Source: Dyadobacter tibetensis Y620-1
Lineage (GTDB): Bacteria > Bacteroidota > Bacteroidia > Cytophagales > Spirosomataceae
Length of the DNA: 64,000 nucleotides
Direction: 5' to 3'
Assembly (NCBI RefSeq): GCF_000566685.1
Contig: NZ_AZQN01000010.1
Coordinates: 124,001-188,000 of the forward strand
The notes under the pieces: generated by a model
What the model was told of the DNA's origin: nothing
Database searches by the model: none
The model's input: the letters and a program-made list of their open reading frames with translations, nothing else
Translations under genes and position numbers: made by a program
Part shown: positions 9,895-19,518 of the stretch, one piece after another
Position numbering within the stretch: position 1 is the stretch's first letter
How the letters are laid out: each line of letters starts with the position of its first letter

Positions 9895-12003
9895 TTAATC
9901 CCTCAAATGTCTTCCATAGTCCTGCTCATTAACCCCATTGCGGATGGTCATATAGGAATTACGCATTTCTGATTGCTCCTGGTCAACCCACTCTTTTCCA
10001 TTGGCATGCCGGGGATTAATTAGTATAGGCTTGAGCTCTGGGATTGCATTGAAGAGATCAGGCAGGTCGTAATAAGCCAATACACCCGGTATAGAAGAAG
10101 GGATGTATTTAGTTTGATAGTCTTTTGCCAGTGTGATAGACTCAAATGAAATCAATGGGTCGATCATCACTAGTTTGGTGAAACCCTGCTGAAAGAGGGA
10201 GGCGTGAAGCAAGTCAGTCCCCAGCGTACCCCTGGAAATACCTATGAGCTTTTTTTGTAAGGGCAGCTTATTTTGGATAAATCTGGAGAGCAGCCCAATT
10301 TCTTCCATACGGATAGCTATGGGATATTGATGTGTCAAAATCCCCAGATGCCATAGGTTGAGTGGGACTCCTTCTATGACCGAATCGCCTCCGCGGATAT
10401 ATCCGGTAGAAAGCTCTCCAAATCCGCTCAGGTCGGGCAACAGTACAGGGTGGCCAGCCCTAAGCAGGGAGTGGGCAAACCCTTCCTCAGAAAGGGCGAC
10501 AGCCTTACCACGATCGTCCAGTAGCATTACCGGCTCCAGGGATATCTTATTGGGCAGGAGCCAAAGTATAGGAAGATAGTGGTCTCCAGTCCCTTTTATC
10601 AAATACCGATCAATAGTAAAGCCCTTTTTTACTGCTCGGCCCGAGAAGATCGTCTCGGGTGTCACTGTGCTGGGTCTGTAGCCTGTTATTTTAATTATTT
10701 TTTCCACGAGTTCGGTTGCTGATTGAGCATTCGGCCTGCCGGCGATGAGCCGTTGGCTAAATTCTTTGTTTATACTAAAAATAGTTTCACTCTTCAAGTC
10801 CGTAACTACCTGTCCTGTAGTAGTCACTTGGAGCTCTAGTGGGCTTAAATATTGAACTTTCTCGTCGGTGGAGTCACCCGGATTGTTAAGTGCTTTCTGG
10901 AAAAATGCATAGGAAGCCTCCCGGTTTTTTAAGGTGGAGGCATGACCGGCATCGTCCTCTGTGAGCTGCATATTTTGGGGAAAGCCCCAGGCCCGATAGG
11001 CATTAAGGGCTTCGGCATGGGCATCTCTGGCACCTTGAATGGCAAACATATCGTTGGTGGTGGCTACTATTAATGCCGGTTTTGGAGCTCGTACGATTAA
11101 AAAGTCGGCCATATCCAGACCATTTTCCAGCCCATGCAGTAGGTTTTGTTCAGCATCCTGCGGACCATTAGAACGTAGAAGTTTATCGAAACTGGTGATA
11201 TAACACTCAGGAGCTGCTGCCAGGATACGGTGGTCCAAAGCCGCTATATAGGCACTCTGGGTACCACCCCCCGACCTGCCCGTTATACCGATGCGGGCTG
11301 GGTCGACTTCTTTCCGGGTGAGTAAATAATCGACCGTTCTGATGCCATCCCAAATAAAATAGTTGGCCGGTGGCCGGCCAGAAAGAAAGGATTGACTGCC
11401 GGGGTAGCTATGCTCTTTTACTGCACTTTTTTGAAGGTCGGTGCCCGGATACTGGCTGCGCTCTCCCTGCCCAATGGGATCGAAGGCCAGAACAATAAAT
11501 CCTTTTTTAACATAATTCAGAATTATTTGCTGGTAAGTCTCACTGCGGAATCCCTCGGTAGTATGGCCGCTACAGTAGATAATGGCTGGTGCTGGGGTAG
11601 CGCGTTGCTGAGGTATGAACAGAGCGGCCGTGACATAATATCGGGGTCTGGATTCAAAATATAGCTTCTCAACCCGGTAGCCATTTTTTTCGAAGCTGCC
11701 CGTTATAACAGGATTTAGGGGCGTTTTTTCGGGAAAAGAACCCACAGATAATGCGAGTTTCGATTGAAGTGTTTCCTGTCTCTGCTTCCACTGTGCCGGG
11801 GTCTTGAGGTCCTTCATATCTTTTCTGCGCTGTTCCAACTGACCAAAAGCGAGCTGGGCCATCTGCTTATACAGCGCTTTGCTTGGTTCTCCCTCATAAT
11901 ATTTCCAATAATTATAAACATCAAATTCGTTCTGGCCGAGACATAAGCCAGGCAAAATAGTCCAAATGAATAGGAAGAAGATAAGATAAGGTCTACTTTT
12001 CAT
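9895..12003 (-). CDS. Secreted two-domain alpha/beta-hydrolase (acetyl-xylan-esterase-like)
   Basis: Protein of 702 aa with a signal peptide (cleaved near LPGLCLGQ) and two alpha/beta-hydrolase domains. The first (about 85-370) resembles the acetyl xylan esterase/prolyl-oligopeptidase clan: an oxyanion-side CSGHT, FDPIGQGERSQYP, the nucleophile elbow GITGRSGGGTQ, an Asp in VATTNDMFA, and the His of DDAGHAS. The second (about 470-690) is weaker but keeps a G-x-S-x-G elbow (LIGISRGTLG) and LPDLSGFGE. Proteins like this in Bacteroidota often sit beside plant-polysaccharide enzymes and are thought to remove ester decorations. It is the first gene of the esterase-GH9-YhhN cluster and is divergent from a Crp/Fnr gene, with a dyad between them. 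Exact substrate unknown; the second domain may be inactive. Confidence 0.8.
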   Translation of the reverse strand: MKSRPYLIFFLFIWTILPGLCLGQNEFDVYNYWKYYEGEPSKALYKQMAQLAFGQLEQRRKDMKDLKTPAQWKQRQETLQSKLALSVGSFPEKTPLNPVITGSFEKNGYRVEKLYFESRPRYYVTAALFIPQQRATPAPAIIYCSGHTTEGFRSETYQQIILNYVKKGFIVLAFDPIGQGERSQYPGTDLQKSAVKEHSYPGSQSFLSGRPPANYFIWDGIRTVDYLLTRKEVDPARIGITGRSGGGTQSAYIAALDHRILAAAPECYITSFDKLLRSNGPQDAEQNLLHGLENGLDMADFLIVRAPKPALIVATTNDMFAIQGARDAHAEALNAYRAWGFPQNMQLTEDDAGHASTLKNREASYAFFQKALNNPGDSTDEKVQYLSPLELQVTTTGQVVTDLKSETIFSINKEFSQRLIAGRPNAQSATELVEKIIKITGYRPSTVTPETIFSGRAVKKGFTIDRYLIKGTGDHYLPILWLLPNKISLEPVMLLDDRGKAVALSEEGFAHSLLRAGHPVLLPDLSGFGELSTGYIRGGDSVIEGVPLNLWHLGILTHQYPIAIRMEEIGLLSRFIQNKLPLQKKLIGISRGTLGTDLLHASLFQQGFTKLVMIDPLISFESITLAKDYQTKYIPSSIPGVLAYYDLPDLFNAIPELKPILINPRHANGKEWVDQEQSEMRNSYMTIRNGVNEQDYGRHLRD

Positions 12004-12020
12004 GGTTTAGGATAGGGATT

Positions 12021-12036
12021 GATAATGGTTGTTATC
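12021..12036. promoter_or_regulatory. GATAA-N6-TTATC dyad between divergent esterase and Crp/Fnr genes
   Basis: Perfect inverted repeat with 5-base arms and a 6-base centre, the spacing used by Crp-type dimers (E. coli TGTGA-N6-TCACA). It lies 18 bases from the esterase start (12003) and 73 bases before the Crp/Fnr start (12109). A weak promoter-like pair TTTA (12056-12059) and TATATTTT (12081-12088), 21 bases apart, lies between it and the Crp/Fnr gene, which would place the dyad upstream of that promoter. The repeat is seen directly; recognition by the neighbouring regulator is inference. Confidence 0.35.
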
Positions 12037-12108
12037 TGCGTAAGCATTGATTATGTTTACAAGCAGGGCAAAAAATGAATTATATTTTAAGGTACGATCA
12101 ACTTGACT

Positions 12109-12675
12109 ATGGAGGCTATCCGAAAATATTTTGAAAGGAGTGTCAGGCAGTCGGAGGAGGACTGGGCAATCTTTTCGTCCAAACTGTCCCCTTATAAGGT
12201 GCAAAAGGGGGAGAATTTGCTAGCTACTGGTCAAACAGAAAAATATTTATCATTTATCGAGACTGGCATGCTGCGATTTTACAGTATGTATAGCCTGGAA
12301 GAAAAGACATTTGGTTTTGCCTTTGCGGGTAGTTTCGTGAGTGCTTACGATTCGTTTCTGACCCAGAAGCCCGCTGCCTATTCCATCCAGGCCCTGGCCG
12401 ATTCGGAATTATGGCGTGTTTCCTACGAAGATTTGCAAATTATTTATCGGGAAACTCAGGTTGGAGAAAGGATAGGTCGACTGGCCTCGGAGGCTCTTTA
12501 TTTGACTAAGTCGAAACGGGAACTTTCTTTGCTCTATGAATCAGCCGAATCCAGATATTTAAATTTATTCGCCGAGCAGCCCCACCTTCTTCAGAATATC
12601 CCATTGAAATATATAGCCTCCTATATAGGCGTTACTCCACAGGCATTGAGCCGGATCCGTAAGCGTATTACTTAA
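12109..12675 (+). CDS. Crp/Fnr family transcriptional regulator
   Basis: Cytoplasmic DNA-binding regulator of 188 aa. An N-terminal cyclic-nucleotide-binding-like beta-roll covers about residues 20-115 (VQKGENLLATGQTEKYLSFI, then FETGMLRFY-type strands and a GSFVSAYDSF turn). A C-terminal winged-helix domain ends in the recognition region KYIASYIGVTPQALSRIRKR. The cAMP-contact Arg-Ser pattern of true Crp is not present, so the effector is unknown. It belongs to the short Crp/Fnr group common in Bacteroidota. I chose the ATG at 12109; a TTG two codons earlier is also in frame. It is divergent from the esterase-GH9 operon and is followed by a DoxX-like gene 70 bases later. Control of either neighbour is plausible but not shown. 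Confidence 0.88.
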   Translation: MEAIRKYFERSVRQSEEDWAIFSSKLSPYKVQKGENLLATGQTEKYLSFIETGMLRFYSMYSLEEKTFGFAFAGSFVSAYDSFLTQKPAAYSIQALADSELWRVSYEDLQIIYRETQVGERIGRLASEALYLTKSKRELSLLYESAESRYLNLFAEQPHLLQNIPLKYIASYIGVTPQALSRIRKRIT

Positions 12676-12745
12676 CCTGGGTTCATTGATGCGGGTTGTA
12701 TTATGACTTTACTTTGTAGGTGTCAAATGTAAATTTTATACCGAG

Positions 12746-13198
12746 ATGAAACCGCTCATTCTACTACTTTTTGTTTTTGCTATTTCCGCCTTAGTCTTCA
12801 AACTCTTTTCTAAACAATATCAATGGAGCCGCTGTGGTAGGATTGCCATGTTTGCCATGCTCTGTTTTACCACCTTAGGACATTTTATGTATGCCAAAGG
12901 TATGAGTCTGATGATTCCGGAAGTCATTCCTTTTAAAATTGAACTGGTATATCTCACTGGTTTTTTGGAAGTGGGACTGGGGCTGGCTCTTTTAAGGCCA
13001 GGTATCAGGCAGAAGGCGGCATGGATGTTAATTGTTCTCTTTATCTTGCTACTTCCTGCCAATATATCCGCTGCTCTGAGCCATCTCGACTATCAGTCGG
13101 GAACCTTTGATGGCCCCGGGCCCGCCTATTTATGGTTTCGGGTCCCTTTGCAATTATTTTTTATTGGCTGGGTATACCTCTTTGCCATTCGCTCCTGA
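12746..13198 (+). CDS. DoxX-like integral membrane protein
   Basis: Small inner-membrane protein of 150 aa with four predicted transmembrane helices (about 2-20, 34-50, 66-84 and 91-110) plus a C-terminal hydrophobic stretch (LQLFFIGWVYLFAI). The second helix with TTLGHFMYAKGM and the segment YLTGFLEVGLGLALL followed by RQKAAWMLIVLFILLLPANI fit the DoxX/YphA-like superfamily. Function is unknown for most members; some are tied to thiol or oxidative metabolism. It follows the Crp/Fnr gene on the same strand, and such pairs are common because these short Crp/Fnr proteins often regulate a neighbouring membrane protein. The family assignment is moderately sure and the role is open. Confidence 0.7.
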   Translation: MKPLILLLFVFAISALVFKLFSKQYQWSRCGRIAMFAMLCFTTLGHFMYAKGMSLMIPEVIPFKIELVYLTGFLEVGLGLALLRPGIRQKAAWMLIVLFILLLPANISAALSHLDYQSGTFDGPGPAYLWFRVPLQLFFIGWVYLFAIRS

Positions 13199-13626
13199 TC
13201 TCATGGGCCGAGTATCGCTGGACTACCGATGGCGTAACATATGGGATCTCCAAATATTTCTATTTAATTATAATTTATATTGTATTAATTATAATTTCTT
13301 TTGATCAATACGCCTCATCAGAATTTGAATATTAGGCAAATTACCTTAGGTTATTTAGTAAAAAAACTGAATTTATATTTGGCAAAAGGGCAATACTGCT
13401 TACATTTGTCACTGAGAATTTTACAATATACTTTATCAACCTGAACCTTGTCTATCCACTCGTTTTCTGGCATTCGCCGGCTACGAACACTTCCCCAATG
13501 CTTTGATGTAGGAGAGTTTTCCTGGAATTGGTCCAAGTGGAAAAGTCATGTCTATAGGCTGGGTAAAGTGTTTTATTATCATTCTCATTTTTTTTACCTC
13601 CCCACCAATTATAATAAAAAAATTCT
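13199..13626. other. Intergenic region, 428 bp, upstream of the second susC
   Basis: No gene is supported. The strand carrying susC lacks a clear TTTG/TAnnTTTG pair. Short open stretches on both strands have no recognisable product. The susC promoter must lie here or directly before it. Confidence 0.5.
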
Positions 13627-16600
13627 ATGGGAAAACGAGTATTAATTCTTTTACTATGTTGCCTAAGCCTGGGTTTACAAACTACCTGGGCGCAGGCCGT
13701 GACTTTACGTGGTAAAGTTTCTACCACCGAAGACGGCAGTCCATTGCCCGGAGTGAGTGTGGCGATTAAGGGTACTACTACGGGTACGCTAACAGACGAA
13801 GCAGGGGAATTTTCCCTACCTGCTTCTAAGGGTAATGTTTTGGTATTTAGCTATATCGGTTTTCTTTCAAAGGAAGTTACTGTAGGCAACGCCAGCTACT
13901 TGGCGGTGGACTTGGCTGAAGATACCAGAAACCTTAATGAAGTGGTGGTGACCGCCTTCGGTGTCAAGCAGGACGTGCGGCAACTTGGCTATTCGGTGCA
14001 GAAGGTGGCATCTAAGGAGATAACGGATTCTCAGCAGCCGAACTTGGTAAATGCACTTCAAGGCAAAGTGGCAGGGGTGCAAGTTACCAATTCCGGGGGC
14101 GCTCCGGGTGCATCCTCCATTATGTTGATACGGGGTGGTACCTCCTTGAGCGGTAATAATCAACCCCTTTATGTAGTTGATGGTATCCCTGTGGACAATA
14201 CCACTGCGGTGAGCCAAGGAGGCTTATCTGCAGGAACAGCCCCGGCTTCTAACCGGGCTATAGACATTAATCCGGAAGACATAGAGAGTGTTACCGTCCT
14301 GAAAGGCCCCGCCGCTGCTGCCCTGTACGGTCTTCGCGCTGCCTCCGGAGTTGTGGTCATTACCACTAAAAAAGGTTCGGGAGGAAAGGCCAAAATCAAC
14401 TACTCTAACAGCTTTTCTTTCGACCAAGTGAACAAATTGCCCACCTTGCAATCGGTGTATAAACAAGGGGAGCAAGGGGTTTTCAATCCTAATTCTATAG
14501 AATCATGGGGGCCAAAATTTGAAGCCAATGATCCGATTTACGACAACCTGGCCGGAATGTTTAAAACATCATTTACCCAAAAGCATGATATTTCGGTAAG
14601 TGGAGGGAACGAGCGTTCGACTTTTTATGCCTCCGCTTCACGCTTCGATCAGAGCGGGATAGTGAAAAATACGGGATTTGAACGTACCTCTTTTCGACTT
14701 TCTGCCGACACAAAAGTGGGTGATAAACTTACGGTAGGAGGGAACTTGAGCTATATCAAATCGAGCCGAGATTATGTATCGCAAGGAAGTGCGAATGGCG
14801 TGATGGGAGCCGTTTACTGGCCCCGTAATGATAATATGGCCGATTATTTGAATCCGGACGGCACTCAACGCAATATCGTAAGCAACGACAACCCGCATTG
14901 GGGGGTAATCAACAAGCCATTTACCAACGATGTGGACCGCATCATGGCCATTGGTAGTGTGGTATACGACCCTTTCAAATTTTTAAATGTTACTTATCGC
15001 TTAGGTACGGATTATTATACGGACAATTTTAAAAGCGTTAGATCGGTGGGAACGACTATTGTGGGTGAGGAAAAAGGAGCCATCAGTCAGTCAACCACCA
15101 ATAACCAAATCACTACCTCCACCTTATTGGTAACGGCCAAGAAATCATTTGGTGAAGATTTGAATATGAGTTTGACCCTAGGTCATAATTTAGAAGATGC
15201 TCACCGACAAACGGCCAGCTGGTATGGACGTAACTTCATCGATCCCAGCTTTGCCAATATCAATAATGTATTGGAAACTGATCGCACCATCTCTCAGAAT
15301 ATCCAGAAACGTCGCATCATGGGTGTGTTTGGTGATCTGAATATCGACTGGAAAGGCATTGCATTTCTGAATTTCCGGGGACGAAACGATTGGTCCTCGA
15401 CCCTACCGGTGGAGGCGCGCTCATTTTTCTATCCTGCTGTAAGCGGCTCCCTTGTAGTAACCGATCTGTTAAAAGAAGTGGGGGGCGTTGCTGAGAATGA
15501 TTTCCTTAGTTTCGCAAAAATTAGAGGATCCTGGGCACGGGTAGGTAAGGACGCCCCTCCTCATGTGCTGGCCTCCACTTTGTCCACTAGTACGAACAGC
15601 TTCACGATTGCTCCCCGTGGTTTTATCTCTAACGTAAACACCTACTTTGGAAATCCAACCTTAAGACCGGAGTTTACTAATTCCATAGAGTTTGGTGGAG
15701 ACTTCCGCTTCTTTAAGAACCGGGTCAATGTGGATGTTACCTATTATAAGACCAGTACCGACGACCAGATTTTAGGTACAAGAACTCCTCCTTCTTCGAG
15801 TACTTTCCTCGCCTATCTGAATGGGGGCCAAATCGATAATGAAGGGGTTGAATTTATGGTGGGTGTACAACCCCTCAAAAGCAGCAAATTGACCTGGTCT
15901 TTAGACTTTAACTTTGCTCATAATAAGGCCACAGTGAAAAACCTTCCAGGGACTTTAGATCGTATCGAGCTTTCAGATGCGTGGGTAGCTGGAAATGTGG
16001 CGCAGGGAGCGGCCTTCCTTGGCGGTTCACTCTTCGGAATCAATGGCAACGTGTGGAAACGAAATGACTCCGGACAACTTTTGCTTGACGATAATGGTTA
16101 TCCGCAGGTACAGTCTACCTTACAAGCTATTGGCGATCGTAATCCGAAATGGACTGGAGGGATAACCAATACATTAGGGTACCAGAACTTCTCACTCTCT
16201 TTTATGTGGGATGTTCGTATCGGGGGCGATGTGTATAATGGCACGGAAAATACTTTGGTGAACTCTGGCCTCAGCACCAAGACCCTTGATCGTGGCCAAA
16301 CTAAGGTATTTGAAGGAATTATCGAAAAGACCGGTGAAGCCAATACCAAGTCTGTTGTTCTGGATCAGAATTACTACCAGACTCTGTACAGTAAGCAAGG
16401 TTATGATTTTGTTGAAAATGGAGGGTGGGTGCGCTTGCGTTATGTAACCTTGAATTATGCCTTACCCAAAGCCCTTTTAGGCAAAACGCCGATCAGCAGA
16501 CTTCAGATCTTTGCGACAGGGCGTAATCTGCTATTATTTACCAAATACTCCGGTGTAGATCCTGAGGTATCTGGCAGTGGTGCCGGAGTAGGGGGGTCTG

Positions 16601-16674
16601 GCTCTTTCGGTTTCGACAATCTTGGTGTGCCCGCTACACGTGGTTTCGATATCGGGCTAAAAGCCTCGTTCTAG
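13627..16674 (+). CDS. SusC/RagA family TonB-dependent oligosaccharide transporter
   Basis: Outer-membrane importer of 1015 aa. A signal peptide ends near TTWAQ (residue 23). The carboxypeptidase-regulatory-like domain runs about 26-98 (LRGKVSTTEDGSPLPGVSVA). A TonB-box-like LNEVVVTAFG lies at 103-112. The plug follows with the RGGTSLSGNNQPLYVVDGIP motif and TVLKGPAAAALYGLRAASGV. The barrel ends with the aromatic terminus GLKASF. It lacks an STN domain, so regulation by cell-surface signalling is not expected. A susD-like gene follows after 62 bases, completing a classic pair that ends in a strong terminator. The substrate is not deducible; the GDSL esterase downstream hints at an acylated glycan. 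Confidence 0.95.
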   Translation: MGKRVLILLLCCLSLGLQTTWAQAVTLRGKVSTTEDGSPLPGVSVAIKGTTTGTLTDEAGEFSLPASKGNVLVFSYIGFLSKEVTVGNASYLAVDLAEDTRNLNEVVVTAFGVKQDVRQLGYSVQKVASKEITDSQQPNLVNALQGKVAGVQVTNSGGAPGASSIMLIRGGTSLSGNNQPLYVVDGIPVDNTTAVSQGGLSAGTAPASNRAIDINPEDIESVTVLKGPAAAALYGLRAASGVVVITTKKGSGGKAKINYSNSFSFDQVNKLPTLQSVYKQGEQGVFNPNSIESWGPKFEANDPIYDNLAGMFKTSFTQKHDISVSGGNERSTFYASASRFDQSGIVKNTGFERTSFRLSADTKVGDKLTVGGNLSYIKSSRDYVSQGSANGVMGAVYWPRNDNMADYLNPDGTQRNIVSNDNPHWGVINKPFTNDVDRIMAIGSVVYDPFKFLNVTYRLGTDYYTDNFKSVRSVGTTIVGEEKGAISQSTTNNQITTSTLLVTAKKSFGEDLNMSLTLGHNLEDAHRQTASWYGRNFIDPSFANINNVLETDRTISQNIQKRRIMGVFGDLNIDWKGIAFLNFRGRNDWSSTLPVEARSFFYPAVSGSLVVTDLLKEVGGVAENDFLSFAKIRGSWARVGKDAPPHVLASTLSTSTNSFTIAPRGFISNVNTYFGNPTLRPEFTNSIEFGGDFRFFKNRVNVDVTYYKTSTDDQILGTRTPPSSSTFLAYLNGGQIDNEGVEFMVGVQPLKSSKLTWSLDFNFAHNKATVKNLPGTLDRIELSDAWVAGNVAQGAAFLGGSLFGINGNVWKRNDSGQLLLDDNGYPQVQSTLQAIGDRNPKWTGGITNTLGYQNFSLSFMWDVRIGGDVYNGTENTLVNSGLSTKTLDRGQTKVFEGIIEKTGEANTKSVVLDQNYYQTLYSKQGYDFVENGGWVRLRYVTLNYALPKALLGKTPISRLQIFATGRNLLLFTKYSGVDPEVSGSGAGVGGSGSFGFDNLGVPATRGFDIGLKASF

Positions 16675-16736
16675 TAAGCAACAGCTCACTGTAAACGAAA
16701 AATGCTTATTTAATTTTAAATACTATTTAGTGTATT

Positions 16737-18290
16737 ATGATAAAATCACTCGCTAAAATATACCTGCCGCTGTTAGGTGTCTTACTTTTCAGCGTATCCT
16801 GTTCCGATTATTTAGATGTCAACAGTGATCCTAATAATCCATCACAGGTGCCTGCGCACTCCCGTCTGGTAGGGGCCATTACCACGGCTAATGGCGCTGC
16901 TCAATGGCGTGGGACCCGAGAAATTACGGGAGTCATGCAATATGGCGTTACCAAAAATACTACCGGTTCCAACCGGAATGCCGAGACTTGGCGTTTTACT
17001 GCTTCCTATTTCCTATGGCAAAATGCCTATACCTGGGCGCTACCCAATGCTGTGGATTTGGCCGTTTTAGGAGAGAAGGAAGGTTCCCCCCATTTTGTTG
17101 GTGCAGGAAAGGTGCTTCAGGCATTTCTATATGGTTTGCTTACCGATCAGTATGGAGCCATTGTAATGTCGGAAGGGTATGATGGAGTATCTCAGGTAAA
17201 ACTTACCCCGAAAATGGACGACCAGCAGACGGTTTATCAAAACATAGATAAATTGCTTGACGAAGCCATTGTAGCCTTTGAAAATCCTAATAATAAGACT
17301 CCTCTGAACTTTAGCGGAGGCGATATCATGTATCAAGGGGATGTAGAGAAATGGAAAAGGCTGGCTTGGTCCTTGAAAGCGCGTTATCTCAACCATCTTT
17401 CGAAAAAGAGTACGTATGATGCTCAGAAGATTATAGAAGCCTGTACAAAAGGATTCAATGCGGATGGGATGGATGCGGAGTTTGCTTATCTGGCCGGTGC
17501 CCAACAGACCGACGAGAATCCTTTCGCAAGCTGGGGAGGATTTACTAGTACCACCGATCCACGATATTTCACGTACTCGCAGTTTTTCGTTGACCTCCTT
17601 ACCAAATTTCCCGTAACAGAAGCGGCCTTTGTAGATCCTCGTATACATAAGATTATGAAACCAGCCGCTTCAGATGGTCAATATCGGGGACTAAAACCGG
17701 GTATGGGACTCGCGGGCGGACAAGGAGGAACGGGCCAGTTCACCAAAGAGGCTGACTATGGTCCCTTCTCTAAGAGCGGCTTTTATACCAACGCAACATC
17801 ACCCTTCCCCTTCATCACCTATTCGGAGGTGAAGCTGATCGAAGCAGAGGCGCAGTTGCGGGCTGGAGATGCAGCGAAGGCATTGGTGGCATATGAAGAA
17901 GGCGTAAAAGCCAATATGCGTAAGTTGGGAGTTTCTGCTACTGACATTGCTGCCTATTGGACAGCCCAGCAGGCCGATGGACTGGCGGCACACTTCAATG
18001 ACAAGACTAAAGGTCTCAGTCATATTATGCGTCAAAAATACATTAGCCAATGCTTGAACCCGGAAACTTGGGTAGATATGAGGAGAATGGATTACAGTCA
18101 GGCAATATATGGACCGAGTCTGACTCGTCCTGCTAATATCAATACCGTCGTATTCGATGCGAATGATGAAAACGATTGGATTCAAGCTATGGTATATGAA
18201 ACCAATGAGCAGAATAGAAATCCAGATAACGTAGGGGATAACAGTGAAAAATATAGATTAAGAACACCATTATGGTGGAATCAGCCCTGA
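16737..18290 (+). CDS. SusD-like surface lipoprotein (SusD_2-type)
   Basis: Glycan-binding lipoprotein partner of the preceding SusC, 517 aa. The signal peptide ends in the lipobox LLFSVSC followed by SDYLDVNSDPNNPSQV, the usual start of the SusD-like subfamily that differs from classic SusD/RagB. Residues 30-110 contain the TPR-like helices (SYFLWQNAYTWALPNAVDL). WKRLAWSLKARYLNHLSK and FITYSEVKLIEAEAQLRAGD are subfamily hallmarks. The C-terminal YISQCLNPETWVDMRRMDYS and RLRTPLWWNQP are also typical. The gene is intact, co-directional with susC, and followed within 25 bases by a 12-bp intrinsic terminator, so the susC-susD pair is a complete transcription unit. Confidence 0.93.
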   Translation: MIKSLAKIYLPLLGVLLFSVSCSDYLDVNSDPNNPSQVPAHSRLVGAITTANGAAQWRGTREITGVMQYGVTKNTTGSNRNAETWRFTASYFLWQNAYTWALPNAVDLAVLGEKEGSPHFVGAGKVLQAFLYGLLTDQYGAIVMSEGYDGVSQVKLTPKMDDQQTVYQNIDKLLDEAIVAFENPNNKTPLNFSGGDIMYQGDVEKWKRLAWSLKARYLNHLSKKSTYDAQKIIEACTKGFNADGMDAEFAYLAGAQQTDENPFASWGGFTSTTDPRYFTYSQFFVDLLTKFPVTEAAFVDPRIHKIMKPAASDGQYRGLKPGMGLAGGQGGTGQFTKEADYGPFSKSGFYTNATSPFPFITYSEVKLIEAEAQLRAGDAAKALVAYEEGVKANMRKLGVSATDIAAYWTAQQADGLAAHFNDKTKGLSHIMRQKYISQCLNPETWVDMRRMDYSQAIYGPSLTRPANINTVVFDANDENDWIQAMVYETNEQNRNPDNVGDNSEKYRLRTPLWWNQP

Positions 18291-18311
18291 TCGTTAATAA
18301 TTATTTTGATG

Positions 18312-18343
18312 CAGCAGGCTTCTTCAGAGAAGCCTGCTGTTTT
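18312..18343 (+). terminator. Intrinsic terminator of the second susC-susD pair
   Basis: A perfect 12-bp stem (CAGCAGGCTTCT at 18312-18323 with AGAAGCCTGCTG at 18328-18339), a TCAG tetraloop and a following TTTT. It begins 22 bases after the susD stop codon. Without the T-run it is symmetric, but only the plus strand has the U-tract. Confidence 0.9.
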
Positions 18344-18627
18344 GCGTTTGAGGGCTCCCGATCTATTAAAATTCTGTAAAGACAAGGAGGTTTTGGGCAA
18401 CACACGCTTTGATTATACAAATAAAAATCAATGGTCTATAGCCTATCTGAATAAAATTGATTGAGTTGCTTATGGTCTATTATTGCATATTAGCAAATAT
18501 TGCAGAGGTGGCTCTTCACTAGATAGTCCCATATATCCGAAGATGTTTATGGGCCAAAATAGCCTCATCGATCGAATGGTTAATTCTAAAAAATGACTCC
18601 AGGCAAATGGTAAAGTACGATATGAAT
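18344..18627. other. Intergenic region before the GDSL esterase
   Basis: AT-rich stretch with no gene. Together with the terminator it separates the susC-susD unit from the esterase gene, which therefore probably has its own promoter here. No convincing promoter pair was placed. Confidence 0.45.
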
Positions 18628-19389
18628 ATGAAAAAATTACTGATCTTTATTTTCCTGATAGGTACCACAAGTTATACTGGCAGGGCTCAGAAGGAGGCCA
18701 GCAAGTTGGCAATTGTCTTTATAGGTAATAGCATTACCCAAGGTAAGGGCGGTCCCGAGGGCTCGCCACCCCCTACTCATGCCGTTCATTACCTAAAGCA
18801 AAAAAGGGGCTTGTCCGATCTGCCTTACATAAATGTAGGCAGAAGTGGAAGCACGACGGTAGATTGGCTTCCAGAAACCAAGAAATTTTTCTCCCTGGCT
18901 CTTAATGCTGCCGATAGTCTGTCAAAATTGCCGGGTTATGGCCTGGTGTTTTCATTGAAATTGGGAACTAACGATAGTGCGATGAAAGGGCCTAATGGTG
19001 CGCCGGTATCTGGAACTACTTACCGGCAAAATATTACAAAAATCATTGATACCTTGCTTCAACGCTATGCGGGAAGTGAGGTGATCCTGCATCATCCGAT
19101 TTGGTATAGCACCAATACATATAACACCTCCATGTATTTAGAGGAAGGGCTGGAACGGCTCAATTCGTATATTCCGATACTCGACGAGCTTGTTTTAAGC
19201 TATCGTGACAGGTTCCCGGGAAGGGTACATCTGGGAGATACAAAAGCTTATAAATATTTCAAAAAGAACCCTCAATACTTTAAGAATGAACAGGGACAAC
19301 AGGGTATCTTTCATTTGCACCCCAATGAGGCTGGGACTAAGGTACTGGGCGAATTTTGGGGGAAAGCCATTCATCGCCGAATTCGTTGA
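18628..19389 (+). CDS. Secreted SGNH/GDSL-family hydrolase (esterase)
   Basis: Predicted serine esterase exported to the periplasm, 253 aa. The ATG at 18628 was chosen because it starts a clean signal peptide (MKKLLIFIFLIGTTSYTGRA); ATGs at 18607 and 18622 are also in frame. SGNH blocks are visible: block I VFIGNSITQG with the nucleophile Ser, block II around INVGRSGSTTVDW with Gly, block III LKLGTNDS with Asn, and block V FHLHPNEAG carrying the Asp/His position as HLHPN, where the canonical DxxH motif is replaced by a His-x-His arrangement. Relatives include carbohydrate O-acetylesterases, which would fit the nearby susC-susD pair. The esterase class is firm, the substrate is inferred. Confidence 0.82.
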   Translation: MKKLLIFIFLIGTTSYTGRAQKEASKLAIVFIGNSITQGKGGPEGSPPPTHAVHYLKQKRGLSDLPYINVGRSGSTTVDWLPETKKFFSLALNAADSLSKLPGYGLVFSLKLGTNDSAMKGPNGAPVSGTTYRQNITKIIDTLLQRYAGSEVILHHPIWYSTNTYNTSMYLEEGLERLNSYIPILDELVLSYRDRFPGRVHLGDTKAYKYFKKNPQYFKNEQGQQGIFHLHPNEAGTKVLGEFWGKAIHRRIR

Positions 19390-19518
19390 GGAAGAAGTTG
19401 CTGCAGAATTTTTCTGTAGGCAAGATAATCACGATGCTGGAAATTTCTGTCAAATTCTGTTGTCTCCCATTGCCTTTCTGACAGTAAATTACTAGTTTGT
19501 AGTTATAAAGTGCTTCCT

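Noticed and set aside
12007..12204. 65-codon minus-strand frame overlapping the Crp/Fnr start
   Set aside because: It overlaps the real regulator gene in antisense and has no recognisable features.
13351..13536. 61-codon minus-strand frame with several Cys residues upstream of susC
   Set aside because: No family match and no promoter or operon context; most likely chance.
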